A stretch of 64,000 nt of DNA from Alicyclobacillus mali (lineage in GTDB: Bacteria; Bacillota; Bacilli; Alicyclobacillales; Alicyclobacillaceae). Below are positions 51,902 to 61,394 of this stretch, piece by piece (the stretch's first letter is position 1; the number at the start of each line of letters is the position of its first letter). Position numbers and translations under genes: made by a program. The notes under the pieces were generated by a model. It ran no database searches and was not told where the DNA came from. It saw nothing but the letters and a program-made list of their open reading frames with translations. Where the stretch lies: NCBI RefSeq assembly GCF_017329565.1, contig NZ_JAFMTT010000016.1, one strand, 5' to 3'.

Positions 51902-52501
51902 TCACCCGTGAAGCTTCGCGAGCGGCACAAAGTCGTAGCCCATCGCCACCGCCACCTCGAGCACGTACGGGAGCGCCTCGGGCGTGCCCTTCGCAAACGG
52001 CCCCGCGTGCATCAGGATGATGGCACCCGGCTTGAGCTTCGGCAGCACGTTGGCCGCGACGGCTGGGCCGGGAATGCCCGACCAGTCGAGCGAGTCCACG
52101 TCCCAGAGGACCACCTCCTCGTGAAGCGAGGCCGCGATGCGGCGGACGCGATCGTCGATGTCGCCGTACGGCGGGCGAAAGTAGCGAATGGGCACCTGCA
52201 CCACCTTCTCGATGGCCGCCTGGCATTCGCGCAATTCCCTTTCGATCTCGGCGTCTGTCAACTTCGTGAGATGGGGATGCGTCATGGTGTGGTTGCCGAG
52301 CTCATGCCCCGCGTCATGGATGGCTTTGAGGATGTCGGGAAACCGTTCCACCTGTTCGCCGATGCAGAAAAAGGTGGCCGGGACACCGTAATCCCGGAGC
52401 GTGGACAGGATTTTGGGCGTCATATCCCCGTCCGGGCCGTCGTCGAACGTGATGGCGAGGTGACGCGGGGGCAGTGCGGATTCGGGCGTTTGGCGCTGCA
52501 A
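51902..52501 (-). CDS. polysaccharide deacetylase (NodB domain)
   Basis: A 199-residue CE4 deacetylase: TFDDGPDG with the catalytic/metal Asp pair near residues 20-27, the metal motif NHTMTH near 73-78, RPPYGDID near 112, and a C-terminal LMHAG. It probably deacetylates peptidoglycan or another amino-sugar polymer. The TTG start is chosen because AAGGAGG is eight bases upstream; a longer frame extends for kilobases antisense to the next genes and is not real. No signal peptide or membrane anchor is visible in this form. A minus-strand TATAAT lies at about 52549-52554. Confidence 0.85.
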   Translation of the reverse strand: MQRQTPESALPPRHLAITFDDGPDGDMTPKILSTLRDYGVPATFFCIGEQVERFPDILKAIHDAGHELGNHTMTHPHLTKLTDAEIERELRECQAAIEKVVQVPIRYFRPPYGDIDDRVRRIAASLHEEVVLWDVDSLDWSGIPGPAVAANVLPKLKPGAIILMHAGPFAKGTPEALPYVLEVAVAMGYDFVPLAKLHG

Positions 52502-52548
52502 GCGAAGGGCCTCCTTCACGTGCGTTTTTTTGAACTTTCCAGAAAGGA

Positions 52549-52554
52549 TTATAC
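52549..52554 (-). promoter_or_regulatory. -10 element upstream of deacetylase gene
   Basis: TATAAT on the minus strand about 48 bases before the start codon; the -35 region is weak. Confidence 0.4.
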
Positions 52555-52612
52555 TAGCTGCGCAGGCATCCGTTGATTTCGAGTGGCTCACATTTGAAAG
52601 GTGGGGTGGCAC

Positions 52613-53599
52613 GTGCTGACGAAAGCGTTGGGTACGCAGGGCCTCAGGGTTTCCGCGCTGGGGCTCGGTTGCATGGGCATGTCGGACTTCTACAGCGGGC
52701 GGGACGAGGCGGAAGCCGTCCGGGCGCTGGAGCGCGCCGTGGAACTCGGCATCACCTTCTTCGACACGGCCGACATGTACGGCGTCGGCGAGAACGAGAA
52801 GCTCGTCGGGCGCGTGCTCAGGCCGTATCGGGATGGCGTCGTGATCGCCACGAAGTTCGGAAACGTGCGTGCGCCGGACGGGACGTTCCTCGGCATCAAC
52901 GGCAGGCCCGAATACGTGAAACAGGCCTGCGACGCGAGCCTGAAGCGGCTTGGCGTCGATCACATCGATCTGTACTATCAGCACCGCGTCGACCCGAACG
53001 TGCCCATCGAGGAGACGGTGGGAGCCATGGCGGAGCTGGTGCAAGCGGGGAAGGTCAGATTTCTGGGGCTGTCCGAAGCAGGGGCGCAGACCATCCGCCG
53101 CGCGCACAAGGTCCATCCCATCAGCGCGCTCCAGACCGAGTACTCGCTGTGGAGCCGGGATGTGGAGGACGAGATCCTGCCGACAGTGCGGGAGCTTGGC
53201 ATCGGCTTCGTGGCGTACAGTCCGCTCGGCCGCGGCTTCTTGACCGGCGCCATCCGCCGGTTCGAGGACCTGCCCGAGGACGACTACCGCCGCCATTCGC
53301 CGCGCTTTCAGGGCGAAAACTTCAAGCGGAACCTGGATCTCGTCGAGAAAATCGAGCGCCTGGCGCGGGAGAAGGGCTGCACGCCCGCGCAACTCGCACT
53401 CGCCTGGGTGATGGCGCAGGGCGAAGACATCGTGCCCATCCCGGGAACGAAGCGGGTGAAATATCTTGAGGAGAACCTCGGCGCGATCGAGGTGCAGCTT
53501 ACGGCGGAGGAACTGCGCGAGATCGACGCCATTGCGCCGAAAGGTGTCGCCGCAGGTGAGCGGTATCCAGAGGCCAGCATGAGGTCCATCGGGATCTGA
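52613..53599 (+). CDS. aldo-keto reductase
   Basis: A 328-residue AKR of the YhdN/AKR11-13 type. Catalytic Asp and Tyr are in FFDTADMYGVGENE, the Lys in ATKFGN, and the His in DLYYQHRVDP. The NADPH segment PIPGTKRVKYLEENLGA near the C-terminus is typical. GTG with AAAGGTGGGG six bases upstream. Substrate not inferable. Divergent from the deacetylase gene across 111 bases. Confidence 0.9.
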   Translation: MLTKALGTQGLRVSALGLGCMGMSDFYSGRDEAEAVRALERAVELGITFFDTADMYGVGENEKLVGRVLRPYRDGVVIATKFGNVRAPDGTFLGINGRPEYVKQACDASLKRLGVDHIDLYYQHRVDPNVPIEETVGAMAELVQAGKVRFLGLSEAGAQTIRRAHKVHPISALQTEYSLWSRDVEDEILPTVRELGIGFVAYSPLGRGFLTGAIRRFEDLPEDDYRRHSPRFQGENFKRNLDLVEKIERLAREKGCTPAQLALAWVMAQGEDIVPIPGTKRVKYLEENLGAIEVQLTAEELREIDAIAPKGVAAGERYPEASMRSIGI

Positions 53600-53624
53600 G
53601 GGCGAGATCGACAGGGAGGAGTGG

Positions 53625-53650
53625 GACCGAGCGGGACAACCCCGCTCGGT
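53625..53650. terminator. bidirectional hairpin
   Basis: Perfect 11-bp stem GACCGAGCGGG / CCCGCTCGGTC with ACAA loop, between convergent genes; the right arm touches the stop codon of the MFS gene. Confidence 0.75.
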
Positions 53651-54861
53651 CACCTGATGGCACGGCGCAGGCGGGACGGCGCCACCATGGCCACGCCGAG
53701 GATACCGATGGCAAGAAGGACGCACGCCGCGACACAGACCCCACCGAAGTGAAATCGATCCCACGCGCTTGCGCCGACGAACGACCCCAGGGCGCCTCCG
53801 AGAAAATAGGTCACCATGTACACAGAATTGACGCGGCTTCGCGCCTCGTCCGAGAGGCTGTAGATGCGCGCCTGGTTCGATACCTGCGTCGCCTGCACGC
53901 CGAGGTCCATGAGGACGACGCCGAGTGCCAGACCTGCGAGGCTGTGCCGAAAGGTCCAAAACAACCCGAACGAGGCGAGGGTCAGGCACGAGGCGAGGCG
54001 CGCCGTCCAGATGGCCGGAAGTCGCGACGCTATGTGTCCGGCATACGGCGCCGCGAGGGCGCCCGCGACGCCCGCGAGGCCAAATAGCCCCGTTACGCCT
54101 GGTCCGAGATGGAAAGGCGGACCCGCGAGATACAGCGAGAGCACGGTCCAAAACGCGCTGAACGCGCCAAACGACATCGCGCCGAGCAGCGAGGCGTCGC
54201 GCAAGTCTGGATAGGCACGGATGAGGTGCAAGAGCGATAGAAGCAGCCGCCCGTATGGCGTGCGCGATTCGGGCGGCAATGCGGGCAGACTCGCGCGAAG
54301 CAAAGCCGCAAGGCCCAACATGGCGGCGGCCGCCAGGACATACACGGCGCGCCATCCGAGCGCCTGGCCCACGAGACCTGCCAGTGTGCGCGCGAGTAGC
54401 ACGCCGATCAGCAGGCCGCTCATGACCGTGCCGACCGTTCGTCCTCGTTCTTCTGGAGGCGCGAGGTGAGCCGCGAAGGGCACCACGAGCTGAGGAACGA
54501 TGGTGGCAGCACCCACCACCAGGCAGGAGCCCATGAGCCACCACACGTTGAGCGATGCCGCCATAATGAGGAGCGCGCCCGCCGTCACGATGCACATCCG
54601 CACAATCAGACTTCGCCGCTCCAGGCTGTCCCCAAGAGGCACGAACAGAAATAGCCCCAGCGCATAGCCGATTTGGGTCAGGGTGGCCGCCAGACCCACC
54701 TGCCAGGATGCCGCATGGAAGCCAACCTGGATTTCGTGCAGAAGGGGCTGCAAGTAGTACAGATTGGCCACGCCGACGCCCGCGGCCACTGCCATCAAGA
54801 GGACGAGCCGCCGAGACAGTGGCGGGGCAGGTGAGGGCCCGTTCTCGGGAACTGTTGCCAT
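53650..54861 (-). CDS. MFS transporter (YnfM-like)
   Basis: A 403-residue major facilitator with 12 helices; opening VGVANLYYLQPLLHEI and PLGDSLERR motif as in the YnfM/arabinose-efflux-like group. GGGAGGTG precedes ATG 54861; earlier in-frame starts overlap the promoter of the divergent LysM gene. Substrate unknown. Confidence 0.83.
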   Translation of the reverse strand: MATVPENGPSPAPPLSRRLVLLMAVAAGVGVANLYYLQPLLHEIQVGFHAASWQVGLAATLTQIGYALGLFLFVPLGDSLERRSLIVRMCIVTAGALLIMAASLNVWWLMGSCLVVGAATIVPQLVVPFAAHLAPPEERGRTVGTVMSGLLIGVLLARTLAGLVGQALGWRAVYVLAAAAMLGLAALLRASLPALPPESRTPYGRLLLSLLHLIRAYPDLRDASLLGAMSFGAFSAFWTVLSLYLAGPPFHLGPGVTGLFGLAGVAGALAAPYAGHIASRLPAIWTARLASCLTLASFGLFWTFRHSLAGLALGVVLMDLGVQATQVSNQARIYSLSDEARSRVNSVYMVTYFLGGALGSFVGASAWDRFHFGGVCVAACVLLAIGILGVAMVAPSRLRRAIR

Positions 54862-55011
54862 GTCCGCACCTCCCATTGCTTTACCATGTCGATCATAGAC
54901 GGTGTGGCCTATAACTCCAAATGGCCACGGCGATGGGCGCCCGCCCAGGCCACGTGCGGGCAGTGGGCATAGGCTGATGTCGAGATCGCCATCCATGAGG
55001 AGTGAAGGCAG

Positions 55012-56184
55012 ATGCTCATTCACGTCGTCGAGCCTGGAGACACGCTGTGGGAGCTGGGCAAGCTGTACCACGTCTCAGCTGCCGATATCGCGGCTGCAAA
55101 CGGCATTCGAAATCCCGAGCAACTGGTGGTAGGGCAGGCGCTGGTCGTTCCGACACGCGAAGGCGTCGTGACAGGTGCGGAGCGGCGCACGGTTGAAGTC
55201 AATGCGTATTTTGTACAGTTTACCGATCCCGCGCCTCACCAGTTGGACGTACTCGCCCCTGTGCTGACGTATGTGTCGCCGTTTTCGTATCAAGCAGAAA
55301 CGGACGGTTCCATCCGGGCGCGATCGGACGAAACTCCGTTGGTGGACGCGGCTCTGAATCAGAACGTGATGCCGATGCTCGTGCTGACCAACTGGCACGG
55401 GGATATGTTCAACTCGGACGTCGCGCACGCCATTTTCACCTCGCCGTCCACGCAGGAGAAGATCTTGACAAACGTTCTCCGCGTAATGGGCGACAAGGGG
55501 TATCGAGCGCTCAATCTCGACTTTGAATACGTGTACGCGCAAGATCGGGACTTGTACAATGCGTTTGTCGAACGTTGCGCGGAGCGCGTGCACAAAGAGG
55601 GATTTCTGCTTTCCAGCGCGCTCGCCCCGAAGATGTACGCGGACCAGCCGGGGCTCTTGTATGAGGCGCACGATTATCACTGGCACGGAGAAGTCTGCGA
55701 CTTCGTCATTCTGATGACCTACGAGTGGGGCTGGATCGGCGGTCCTCCGATGCCGGTGTCCCCTGTGGACCAGATTCGCAAGGTACTGGACTATGCCGTC
55801 ACGGCCATTCCGCGCGACAAGATCATGATGGGCGTGTCGGTGTACGGGTACGACTGGACGCTTCCGTATCGCCCGGGCACGCGCGCGGCGACGTTGACAC
55901 CCGTTCAGGCGGTGAACCTCGCATATCAGCAGCATGTGCCCATTCAATACGACCTTCGGGCGGAAGCGCCCTATTTCACCTACTCGGACGCGCAGGGGAG
56001 ACACCACATCGTGTGGTTTGAAGACCCGCGCAGCTTTCAGGCGAAGCAGGACTTGGTTGTCGAGTACAACTTGCGTGGCATGAGCTTCTGGTCCTATCCC
56101 ACGAATTTCCCTCAGGTGCCCATCCTCGTCAACAACCAGTTCAACACGAAGAAGTGGACACGGGAACACGCGCCCGTGCGTTGA
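55012..56184 (+). CDS. LysM-GH18 spore-germination-type hydrolase (YaaH-like)
   Basis: A 390-residue protein: one LysM domain at residues 2-47 (HVVEPGDTLWELGKLYHVS), then a GH18 barrel (about 65-380) with LNLDFEYV at the catalytic strand (Asp and Glu present) and DFVILMTYEWGWIGG, GVSVYGYDW. B. subtilis YaaH and relatives have two LysM domains; here there is one. No signal peptide, as in spore-coat/cortex enzymes made in the mother cell. Likely acts on spore peptidoglycan during germination. GAGGAGTGAAGG precedes the ATG. Confidence 0.88.
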   Translation: MLIHVVEPGDTLWELGKLYHVSAADIAAANGIRNPEQLVVGQALVVPTREGVVTGAERRTVEVNAYFVQFTDPAPHQLDVLAPVLTYVSPFSYQAETDGSIRARSDETPLVDAALNQNVMPMLVLTNWHGDMFNSDVAHAIFTSPSTQEKILTNVLRVMGDKGYRALNLDFEYVYAQDRDLYNAFVERCAERVHKEGFLLSSALAPKMYADQPGLLYEAHDYHWHGEVCDFVILMTYEWGWIGGPPMPVSPVDQIRKVLDYAVTAIPRDKIMMGVSVYGYDWTLPYRPGTRAATLTPVQAVNLAYQQHVPIQYDLRAEAPYFTYSDAQGRHHIVWFEDPRSFQAKQDLVVEYNLRGMSFWSYPTNFPQVPILVNNQFNTKKWTREHAPVR

Positions 56185-56518
56185 GCGAAAGCGCGCCCTG
56201 CCGAGGCTGGCGGGGCGCGCTCGGTGACGCGCTTCAACAGCAAACTGTGAAGAAATTCATCGCTATCCACGCACGTGAAACGTGGATGTTGGGATGCGCA
56301 GATGACGCGCCGGCGGAAAAAATGAGCTTCGAAAACTTAGTTGTTTGTGTTGACAAACTAGGGTGCGGTCTGGTATGCATAGATCAGGTTGTGGCGAGAG
56401 CGTCGAAACTGCGAGGGATGCGAGATATCTTGATGGCGCTTTCGTTGCGACGTGCGTAAGCGGTTGCGGCGTTCCGCAGCCATGGTTGCATTGAACATCC
56501 ATAAGGGGGTAGTACGGA
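56185..56518 (+). promoter_or_regulatory. control region of sugar ABC operon
   Basis: A 334-base region with no gene. It starts with a GC-rich hairpin (about 56190-56222, AGCGCGCCC / GGGGCGCGCT) that may end the upstream gene. A likely promoter follows: TTGACA (56350-56355), 18 bases, TATGCA (56374-56379). The -35 is embedded in an imperfect palindrome TAGTTGTTTGT / ACAAACTA, a candidate operator. A weak cre-like stretch (CGTAAGCGGTTGCG, 56455-56468) lies further on. None of these is certain. Confidence 0.5.
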
Positions 56519-57631
56519 GTGGCCAAGAAGACATGGAAAAAGAGCGCAACGTGGATGGCGGCAGCGGCCGTCGTGACAGGGATTGTCGCCGGATGCGGCA
56601 CCTCCTCAACGAATTCGCAGGGCTCAACGTCGACGGGCGCGGCGTCCGCAGTGAACGCGCACCCCAGCGTCAAAATTGCCTTCCTGATGCCGGAGACGAA
56701 TACGTCGCCGCGCTGGGAGTACGATGATCGGCCTGATTTCATCGCGGCGATGAAGAAGCTGGATCCGAACGCGCAGGTCATCTACGCCAACGCACAGGGT
56801 TCTGAGGCAACGCAGCTTCAGCAGGTGGAAAGCGCCATCACGGAGGGGGCAAAGCTCCTGGTCGTGGCGCCTGTGAACGGATTTGCAGCCACCACCATCG
56901 TCACCGAGGCGGCAAAAGCCCACGTTCCCGTGATCTCGTACGATCGCCTCATTCAGAACGCGAAGGTCGACTATTACGTCTCGTTCAATAACGTCGAGGT
57001 CGGCAAGCTTCAGGGCGAGTACATCGCGCAGCACACCAAGAAGGGCGGCACGGTGGTCATGCTGGACGGCGCGGAGACGGATCCGAACGCGAAACAGTTC
57101 GCGCAGGGCGCACATGAGGTCCTGGATCCGCTCTTCAAGTCCGGCAAGCTGAAGCTCGGCTATGAACAGTATACGCCGAACTGGGATTCGCAGCAGGCGC
57201 TGACTGAGATGCAGCAGGCGCTCACGCGGCTGCACAATCACGTGAACGCCGTGCTGGCTGCAAACGACAACCTGGCGGGTGCGGCCATCCAGGCGCTTGA
57301 GCAACAGCACATCAAGGGCATCCCTGTGACCGGTCAGGATGCGACCGACGCCGGCCTGCACCGCATCTATTACGACGGCACCCAGTCGATGACGGTGTAT
57401 AAGCCCATCTACGAGGAGGCGGACGCCGCGGCACAGCTGGCGTATGACGTCATCACGGGCAAGAAGCCACCTGCATCGCTCGTGAATGGCACGGTGAACA
57501 ACGGCGCCACGAACGTGCCGTCCGTGCTCCTGCAGCCCATCGTCGTGACGAAGTCGAATATCGCAAGCACGGTCATCAAGGACGGCTTCACGACCTGGGC
57601 GCGCATCAAGAACCCGGCAGAGCAGCAGTAA
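56519..57631 (+). CDS. sugar ABC transporter substrate-binding lipoprotein (XylF-like)
   Basis: A 370-residue lipoprotein: signal peptide with lipobox VAGC at about residues 23-26, then a periplasmic-binding fold of the RbsB/XylF type with VKIAFLMPETNTSPRWEYD, LLVVAPVNG, VISYDRLI, GAETDPNAKQ and PVTGQDATDAG. The last two resemble xylose/galactose binding proteins (XylF, ChvE). GTG with AAGGGGG upstream. Lead gene of a three-gene importer. The sugar is likely D-xylose or related pentose/hexose, not proven. Confidence 0.87.
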   Translation: MAKKTWKKSATWMAAAAVVTGIVAGCGTSSTNSQGSTSTGAASAVNAHPSVKIAFLMPETNTSPRWEYDDRPDFIAAMKKLDPNAQVIYANAQGSEATQLQQVESAITEGAKLLVVAPVNGFAATTIVTEAAKAHVPVISYDRLIQNAKVDYYVSFNNVEVGKLQGEYIAQHTKKGGTVVMLDGAETDPNAKQFAQGAHEVLDPLFKSGKLKLGYEQYTPNWDSQQALTEMQQALTRLHNHVNAVLAANDNLAGAAIQALEQQHIKGIPVTGQDATDAGLHRIYYDGTQSMTVYKPIYEEADAAAQLAYDVITGKKPPASLVNGTVNNGATNVPSVLLQPIVVTKSNIASTVIKDGFTTWARIKNPAEQQ

Positions 57632-57706
57632 GGGTCTGAGGACCGGCGCCGGAGTGCACGCGACGTGTTCTCCGGCGCTTCTTAACGACGAGAGGAGGCG
57701 CTGCAC

Positions 57707-58489
57707 GTGGCAACGGAAGTCAAGACACAGCCGGTCCTCGAGGTGCGTAACCTTCGCAAGCGGTTTGGCGCCGTTCAGGCGTTGGACGGCGTTTCGTTTT
57801 CCGTCCATGCAGGCGAAATCGTGGCGCTCGTCGGGGACAACGGCGCCGGTAAGTCGACCACCATCAAGATGATCGCGGGCGTCGAGCAGCCGGACGAAGG
57901 AGATATTGTGTTCGAAGGCCAAGCAGTCCGCCTGACGAGCCCTGCCGTGGCAGAGAAATACGGCATTCAGACGGTCTATCAGGACCTCGCGCTCTGCGAC
58001 AACCTGGATATCGTCTCGAATCTGTTTCTCGGCCGGGAGCTGCGGCGCAACGTGATCCCCGGGGTGGTGCGCGTGATCGACCGGAACGAGATGGAGCGGC
58101 GCGCCATTCCTGTACTGAACGAGCTCGGCATTCGCCTGCCCCCATTGCATACCCAGGTCGCATCGCTCTCCGGTGGTCAGCGCCAGACCGTCGCAGTGGC
58201 GCGATCCGTCCTGTGGGGTTCGAAACTCGTCATGCTCGACGAGCCGACCGCCGCGCTCGGCGTCGTGCAGCAGCGTGCGGTGCTTGAGCTCATCCAGAGG
58301 CTCGCGGCGAGCGGCCGCGCAGTGCTCGTTATCTCGCACAACATGAGCGACGTGTTCAAGATTGCCAACCGCATCGTGGTGTTGCGGTTGGGGCGTACTG
58401 TGGCGACGTTCGATCGCGAACAAGTCACGCCCGAGCAGGTTGTGGCGGCCATCACGGGCGCATCGGCGCAAGAGGAGGTCACGTCCTAA
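57707..58489 (+). CDS. sugar ABC transporter ATPase (half-size, XylG-like)
   Basis: A 260-residue ABC ATPase: Walker A GDNGAGKST, signature LSGGQRQTVAVAR, Walker B LVMLDEPTAALG and switch His in VISHNMSD. Ribose/xylose-class importers usually have a fused two-domain ATPase of about 500 residues; here there is one domain, so a homodimer is expected. GTG start with GAGAGGAGG upstream. Between the binding-protein and permease genes. Confidence 0.9.
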   Translation: MATEVKTQPVLEVRNLRKRFGAVQALDGVSFSVHAGEIVALVGDNGAGKSTTIKMIAGVEQPDEGDIVFEGQAVRLTSPAVAEKYGIQTVYQDLALCDNLDIVSNLFLGRELRRNVIPGVVRVIDRNEMERRAIPVLNELGIRLPPLHTQVASLSGGQRQTVAVARSVLWGSKLVMLDEPTAALGVVQQRAVLELIQRLAASGRAVLVISHNMSDVFKIANRIVVLRLGRTVATFDREQVTPEQVVAAITGASAQEEVTS

Positions 58490-58490
58490 C

Positions 58491-59696
58491 ATGACGGTCA
58501 ACATCGGTCAGGCCAAGCAGACGCAGACGCCCGCGGCGCGCAGCACCTCGGTGTTCGATCGCCTCATTGGCGGGGAGTTTCAACAGCTGCCGGTGTTTTT
58601 GTCGCTGGTCCTCATCTGGATTGTGTTTGAAATTTTGAACAACAGCTTTCTCACGAGCCGCAACCTGTCGAATCTCGTGTTGCAGATGGCGGAATACGGC
58701 CTGCTCGGAGTCGGCGAGACGCTCATTCTCCTGCTCGGGGAGATTGATTTGTCCATCGCGGCTGTGAGCGCCATCGGCGGTGCAATTCTCGCCGTGCTTG
58801 CAGGCAATGGCGTGAATCCGTATGTCGCAATCATCGCCGGCGCCCTCAGCGGCACGGTGCTCGGGTTGTTTCAGGGCTTTTGGGTGACGGTGCTTCGCGT
58901 GCCGTCGTTCATCGTGACACTTGCGGGTTCGCTCGCGTTCTTGGGACTCCTGTTTGTCCTCATCGGCCAAGAGGGCACGGTGCCCATCATGAACAACACC
59001 ATCAACGCCATTGCAGGCAATTACCTGCCTGACTGGCTGAGTTGGGTGCTCGTAGCGGTAGCTTTGCTCCTCATGGTGTGGACAGCTGTGCGCGATCGCG
59101 CCAAGCGGCACCAGCTCGGGTTGCCGCCGAAGTCCGCAGCATCGACGTGGACGAAGCTCATCTTGAGCGCCGCGGTGATGATTGGCGCGACGGTGTTGCT
59201 CAACGCCTATCAAGGCGTGCCCATCGCAGGGCTGGTGCTGATTGTCTTTGTGGTGCTGCTCGCATGGATCTGCCAGAGTACCGGGTTTGGCCGTCACATC
59301 TATGCGGTGGGCGGCAATGCGGAGGCTGCGCGCCGGGCGGGTATCAACGTGAAGGGCGTTCGGATCATGGTGTTCACGCTCGCGGGCACCATGGCGGCCA
59401 TCGGCGGCATCGTCGGCGCGTCTCGATTGGGCGCGGCGTCCACGGCGTCCGGCGGCAGCGATTTGCTCATGGACTCGATTGCAGCGGCCGTGATCGGCGG
59501 CACGAGCCTGTTCGGCGGCTATGGGAGCGTGTGGAACGCGCTTCTCGGCGCGCTCGTCATCGGCAGCATAGAGAACGGCATGGCGCTGTTGAACGCGCCG
59601 ACCAGCACGAAGTATCTGGTGGAAGGCGCCATCCTGCTGCTCGCGGTCACGTTCGACACGTTCACCCGTATGCGGCGGAAGCAGTTGGGTCGATGA
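58491..59696 (+). CDS. sugar ABC transporter permease (XylH-like)
   Basis: A 401-residue permease with about ten helices: GLLGVGETLILLLGEIDLSIAAV near residue 70, TLAGSLAFLGLL, and AVGGNAEAARRAGINVKG as the ATPase-coupling loop, all typical of XylH/RbsC-like permeases. The extended length matches XylH. GAGGAGG about 11 bases before the ATG. Ends the operon; a large hairpin follows. Confidence 0.9.
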   Translation: MTVNIGQAKQTQTPAARSTSVFDRLIGGEFQQLPVFLSLVLIWIVFEILNNSFLTSRNLSNLVLQMAEYGLLGVGETLILLLGEIDLSIAAVSAIGGAILAVLAGNGVNPYVAIIAGALSGTVLGLFQGFWVTVLRVPSFIVTLAGSLAFLGLLFVLIGQEGTVPIMNNTINAIAGNYLPDWLSWVLVAVALLLMVWTAVRDRAKRHQLGLPPKSAASTWTKLILSAAVMIGATVLLNAYQGVPIAGLVLIVFVVLLAWICQSTGFGRHIYAVGGNAEAARRAGINVKGVRIMVFTLAGTMAAIGGIVGASRLGAASTASGGSDLLMDSIAAAVIGGTSLFGGYGSVWNALLGALVIGSIENGMALLNAPTSTKYLVEGAILLLAVTFDTFTRMRRKQLGR

Positions 59697-59732
59697 GATG
59701 GGCGGTTAGGGAATGAGCGTCGCTTTTGCTCA

Positions 59733-59786
59733 AACAAAGGGCAGCTCTTCGCACCGAAGCGGTGCAGAGGGCTGCTCTTTGTGTTC
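59733..59786 (+). terminator. long terminator hairpin after sugar ABC operon
   Basis: Near-continuous stem: ACAAAGGGCAGC.CTTCGCACCG paired with CGGTGC.GAGGGCTGCTCTTTGT, ending in GTTC. About 45 bases past the permease stop. Confidence 0.7.
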
Positions 59787-59987
59787 AGCCCAACCTGCGG
59801 GGAGTCAACGAATAGAACGCAGAATGAGGAGATATGTAACTGGCACAACAAATATACATTTTATTACATAAAAATCTTTTTATTGATATCTCGGTGAGGG
59901 AGATCACAGAACGCATCCAGCTCTTCTGGTAAGCTCGACTCTGTTGATTCGGTAAAGATGTATAGAGCGCTAAGGGGGGATTAGAGT

Positions 59988-61229
59988 ATGCGAAGTGTGA
60001 GGACCATGACGTTAGCGATCTGTATTGCGGCAAGTAGTCTATTGACCATGGGGGCCGCGCAGCCTAAGGTGGCGACGCATCAGGTGATGATAGAACCCGG
60101 GGATAATGGGGTAACGTATGCTATCGAGCAATGGACGCTAAACATAAATCAAAACGCGGTAGGCGTCACAGGTGCCCAGGGTATGGCGAAACTAGGGAGT
60201 TCGCCCTTCGATCGGTGGCAGGACGGTAGCTACCTTGTCGACTACAGCGCAATGAACGATGCCCTTCAATCCTATCTTGGGATAAAGTCCTCGATTCAGG
60301 GAAACAATATCTATTTAAGTGTTCCAGATGGTCTGCGGTGGTCTCCCATGCCTTCTGTGCAACCTCAGAGCGGGCCAAATTACGTGAACATCTACGTGAA
60401 TGGCCAATGCGTTTTATCGCCTAAAAAATTTGTGATAAAAGTATACCCTCCTTCGATGAGTGCGGCGCATCAGACACTTCACGTGGCAAGTTCGAAAACT
60501 CTTAATGTCATTTCGCTCGGCGCGTACGAAATTCTCTTCGCTCACATGCAGCAGCTTCGTGTGCTCAATTTCATAGACGGTGGTGACGACAGTGGTGTCC
60601 AACGATTGGAGATTTATAGTTCTCAACCGTTCGCTGTCAATGGACAAATGTACTATTCCGATACAAAGGGTGTGAACATTCAGTACCTGAATGGAAGGTA
60701 CGTCTTCCGTGTTTCACGATCGGCTATTGAGAGCATATTGCCGACATTTCAGACTACGTACGCTGAGACTCGTGAACTTGCCATCGGCAATCATGTAGGC
60801 TCTGCCTTTCCCGAATGGACACAAAAGATAGCGAATGAATGTGTAAGCGAAGCAACTTCATGGATCAATAGCGTGAGCTTCTGGTTTCGAGACGGCGATG
60901 TGTATATCCAGGCGCCTAATTTCTATACCCAGCAACCTTGGAATGCGGAAATTGCGTCCGATTATTGGGTTGGGAACGAACCTCCTCCTATCCAATTTTC
61001 ATATGACAAAGGCATTACGTGGCACAAAGGGCTTTGGATGTACCGATCTTTCAGTTTCTATATTGCTCCGCCTAGTATCTCGGGAGTTCAGCCCAACAAA
61101 GCTCCGATCATCACGGTTCGAACCCCGAACCCATCTCAGTGGCATGTTGAAATGGACGCGTATGGAGATGGTTTTTGCGGAGTGCAGTTTTGTAATGTGA
61201 ATGGGGTTTGGTATCTAGTGTTCAACTAA
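59988..61229 (+). CDS. orphan exported protein in AT-rich island
   Basis: A 413-residue exported protein with a signal peptide (about 1-24, MRSVRTMTLAICIAASSLL). No family recognised. The body is beta-rich and aromatic with many Tyr, Trp and Gln; segments include NVISLGAYEILFAHM, FPEWTQKIANECVSEATSW, WFRDGDVYIQAPNFY and a C-terminal CGVQFCNVNG that could form a disulfide. An early WTLNINQNAVGVTGAQGM...FDRWQDGSYLVDY region may resemble a copper-amine-oxidase-like stalk. RBS AAGGGGGG. Base composition is visibly AT-richer than neighbours, suggesting horizontal origin. Function unknown. Confidence 0.7.
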   Translation: MRSVRTMTLAICIAASSLLTMGAAQPKVATHQVMIEPGDNGVTYAIEQWTLNINQNAVGVTGAQGMAKLGSSPFDRWQDGSYLVDYSAMNDALQSYLGIKSSIQGNNIYLSVPDGLRWSPMPSVQPQSGPNYVNIYVNGQCVLSPKKFVIKVYPPSMSAAHQTLHVASSKTLNVISLGAYEILFAHMQQLRVLNFIDGGDDSGVQRLEIYSSQPFAVNGQMYYSDTKGVNIQYLNGRYVFRVSRSAIESILPTFQTTYAETRELAIGNHVGSAFPEWTQKIANECVSEATSWINSVSFWFRDGDVYIQAPNFYTQQPWNAEIASDYWVGNEPPPIQFSYDKGITWHKGLWMYRSFSFYIAPPSISGVQPNKAPIITVRTPNPSQWHVEMDAYGDGFCGVQFCNVNGVWYLVFN

Positions 61230-61294
61230 TATGCCGTATGCGCGTTGCCTTTGTGCGTCATAGCATGTGGAAATGCTGCGCTGCGGTCTAAGGC

Positions 61295-61327
61295 GGGCTG
61301 CCCACATACCGAGGTACGAGGCAGCCC
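61295..61327. terminator. hairpin between convergent genes
   Basis: GGGCTGCC / GGCAGCCC (61295-61302, 61320-61327) with an internal ACC/GGT pairing. No T-run. Confidence 0.5.
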
Positions 61328-61394
61328 TGTACGATGCTTCTCACATCGGACATCTGAGGCGTGGTCGTCTTGCTCTGCGCCACCGCCGCGCCGA

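Noticed and set aside
51902..54595. A very long open frame on the minus strand spanning the deacetylase and the whole aldo-keto reductase and more
   Set aside because: Only the last 199 residues match a family (NodB). The rest is Arg/Gly-rich antisense of well-supported genes on the other strand, a common artefact in GC-rich DNA.
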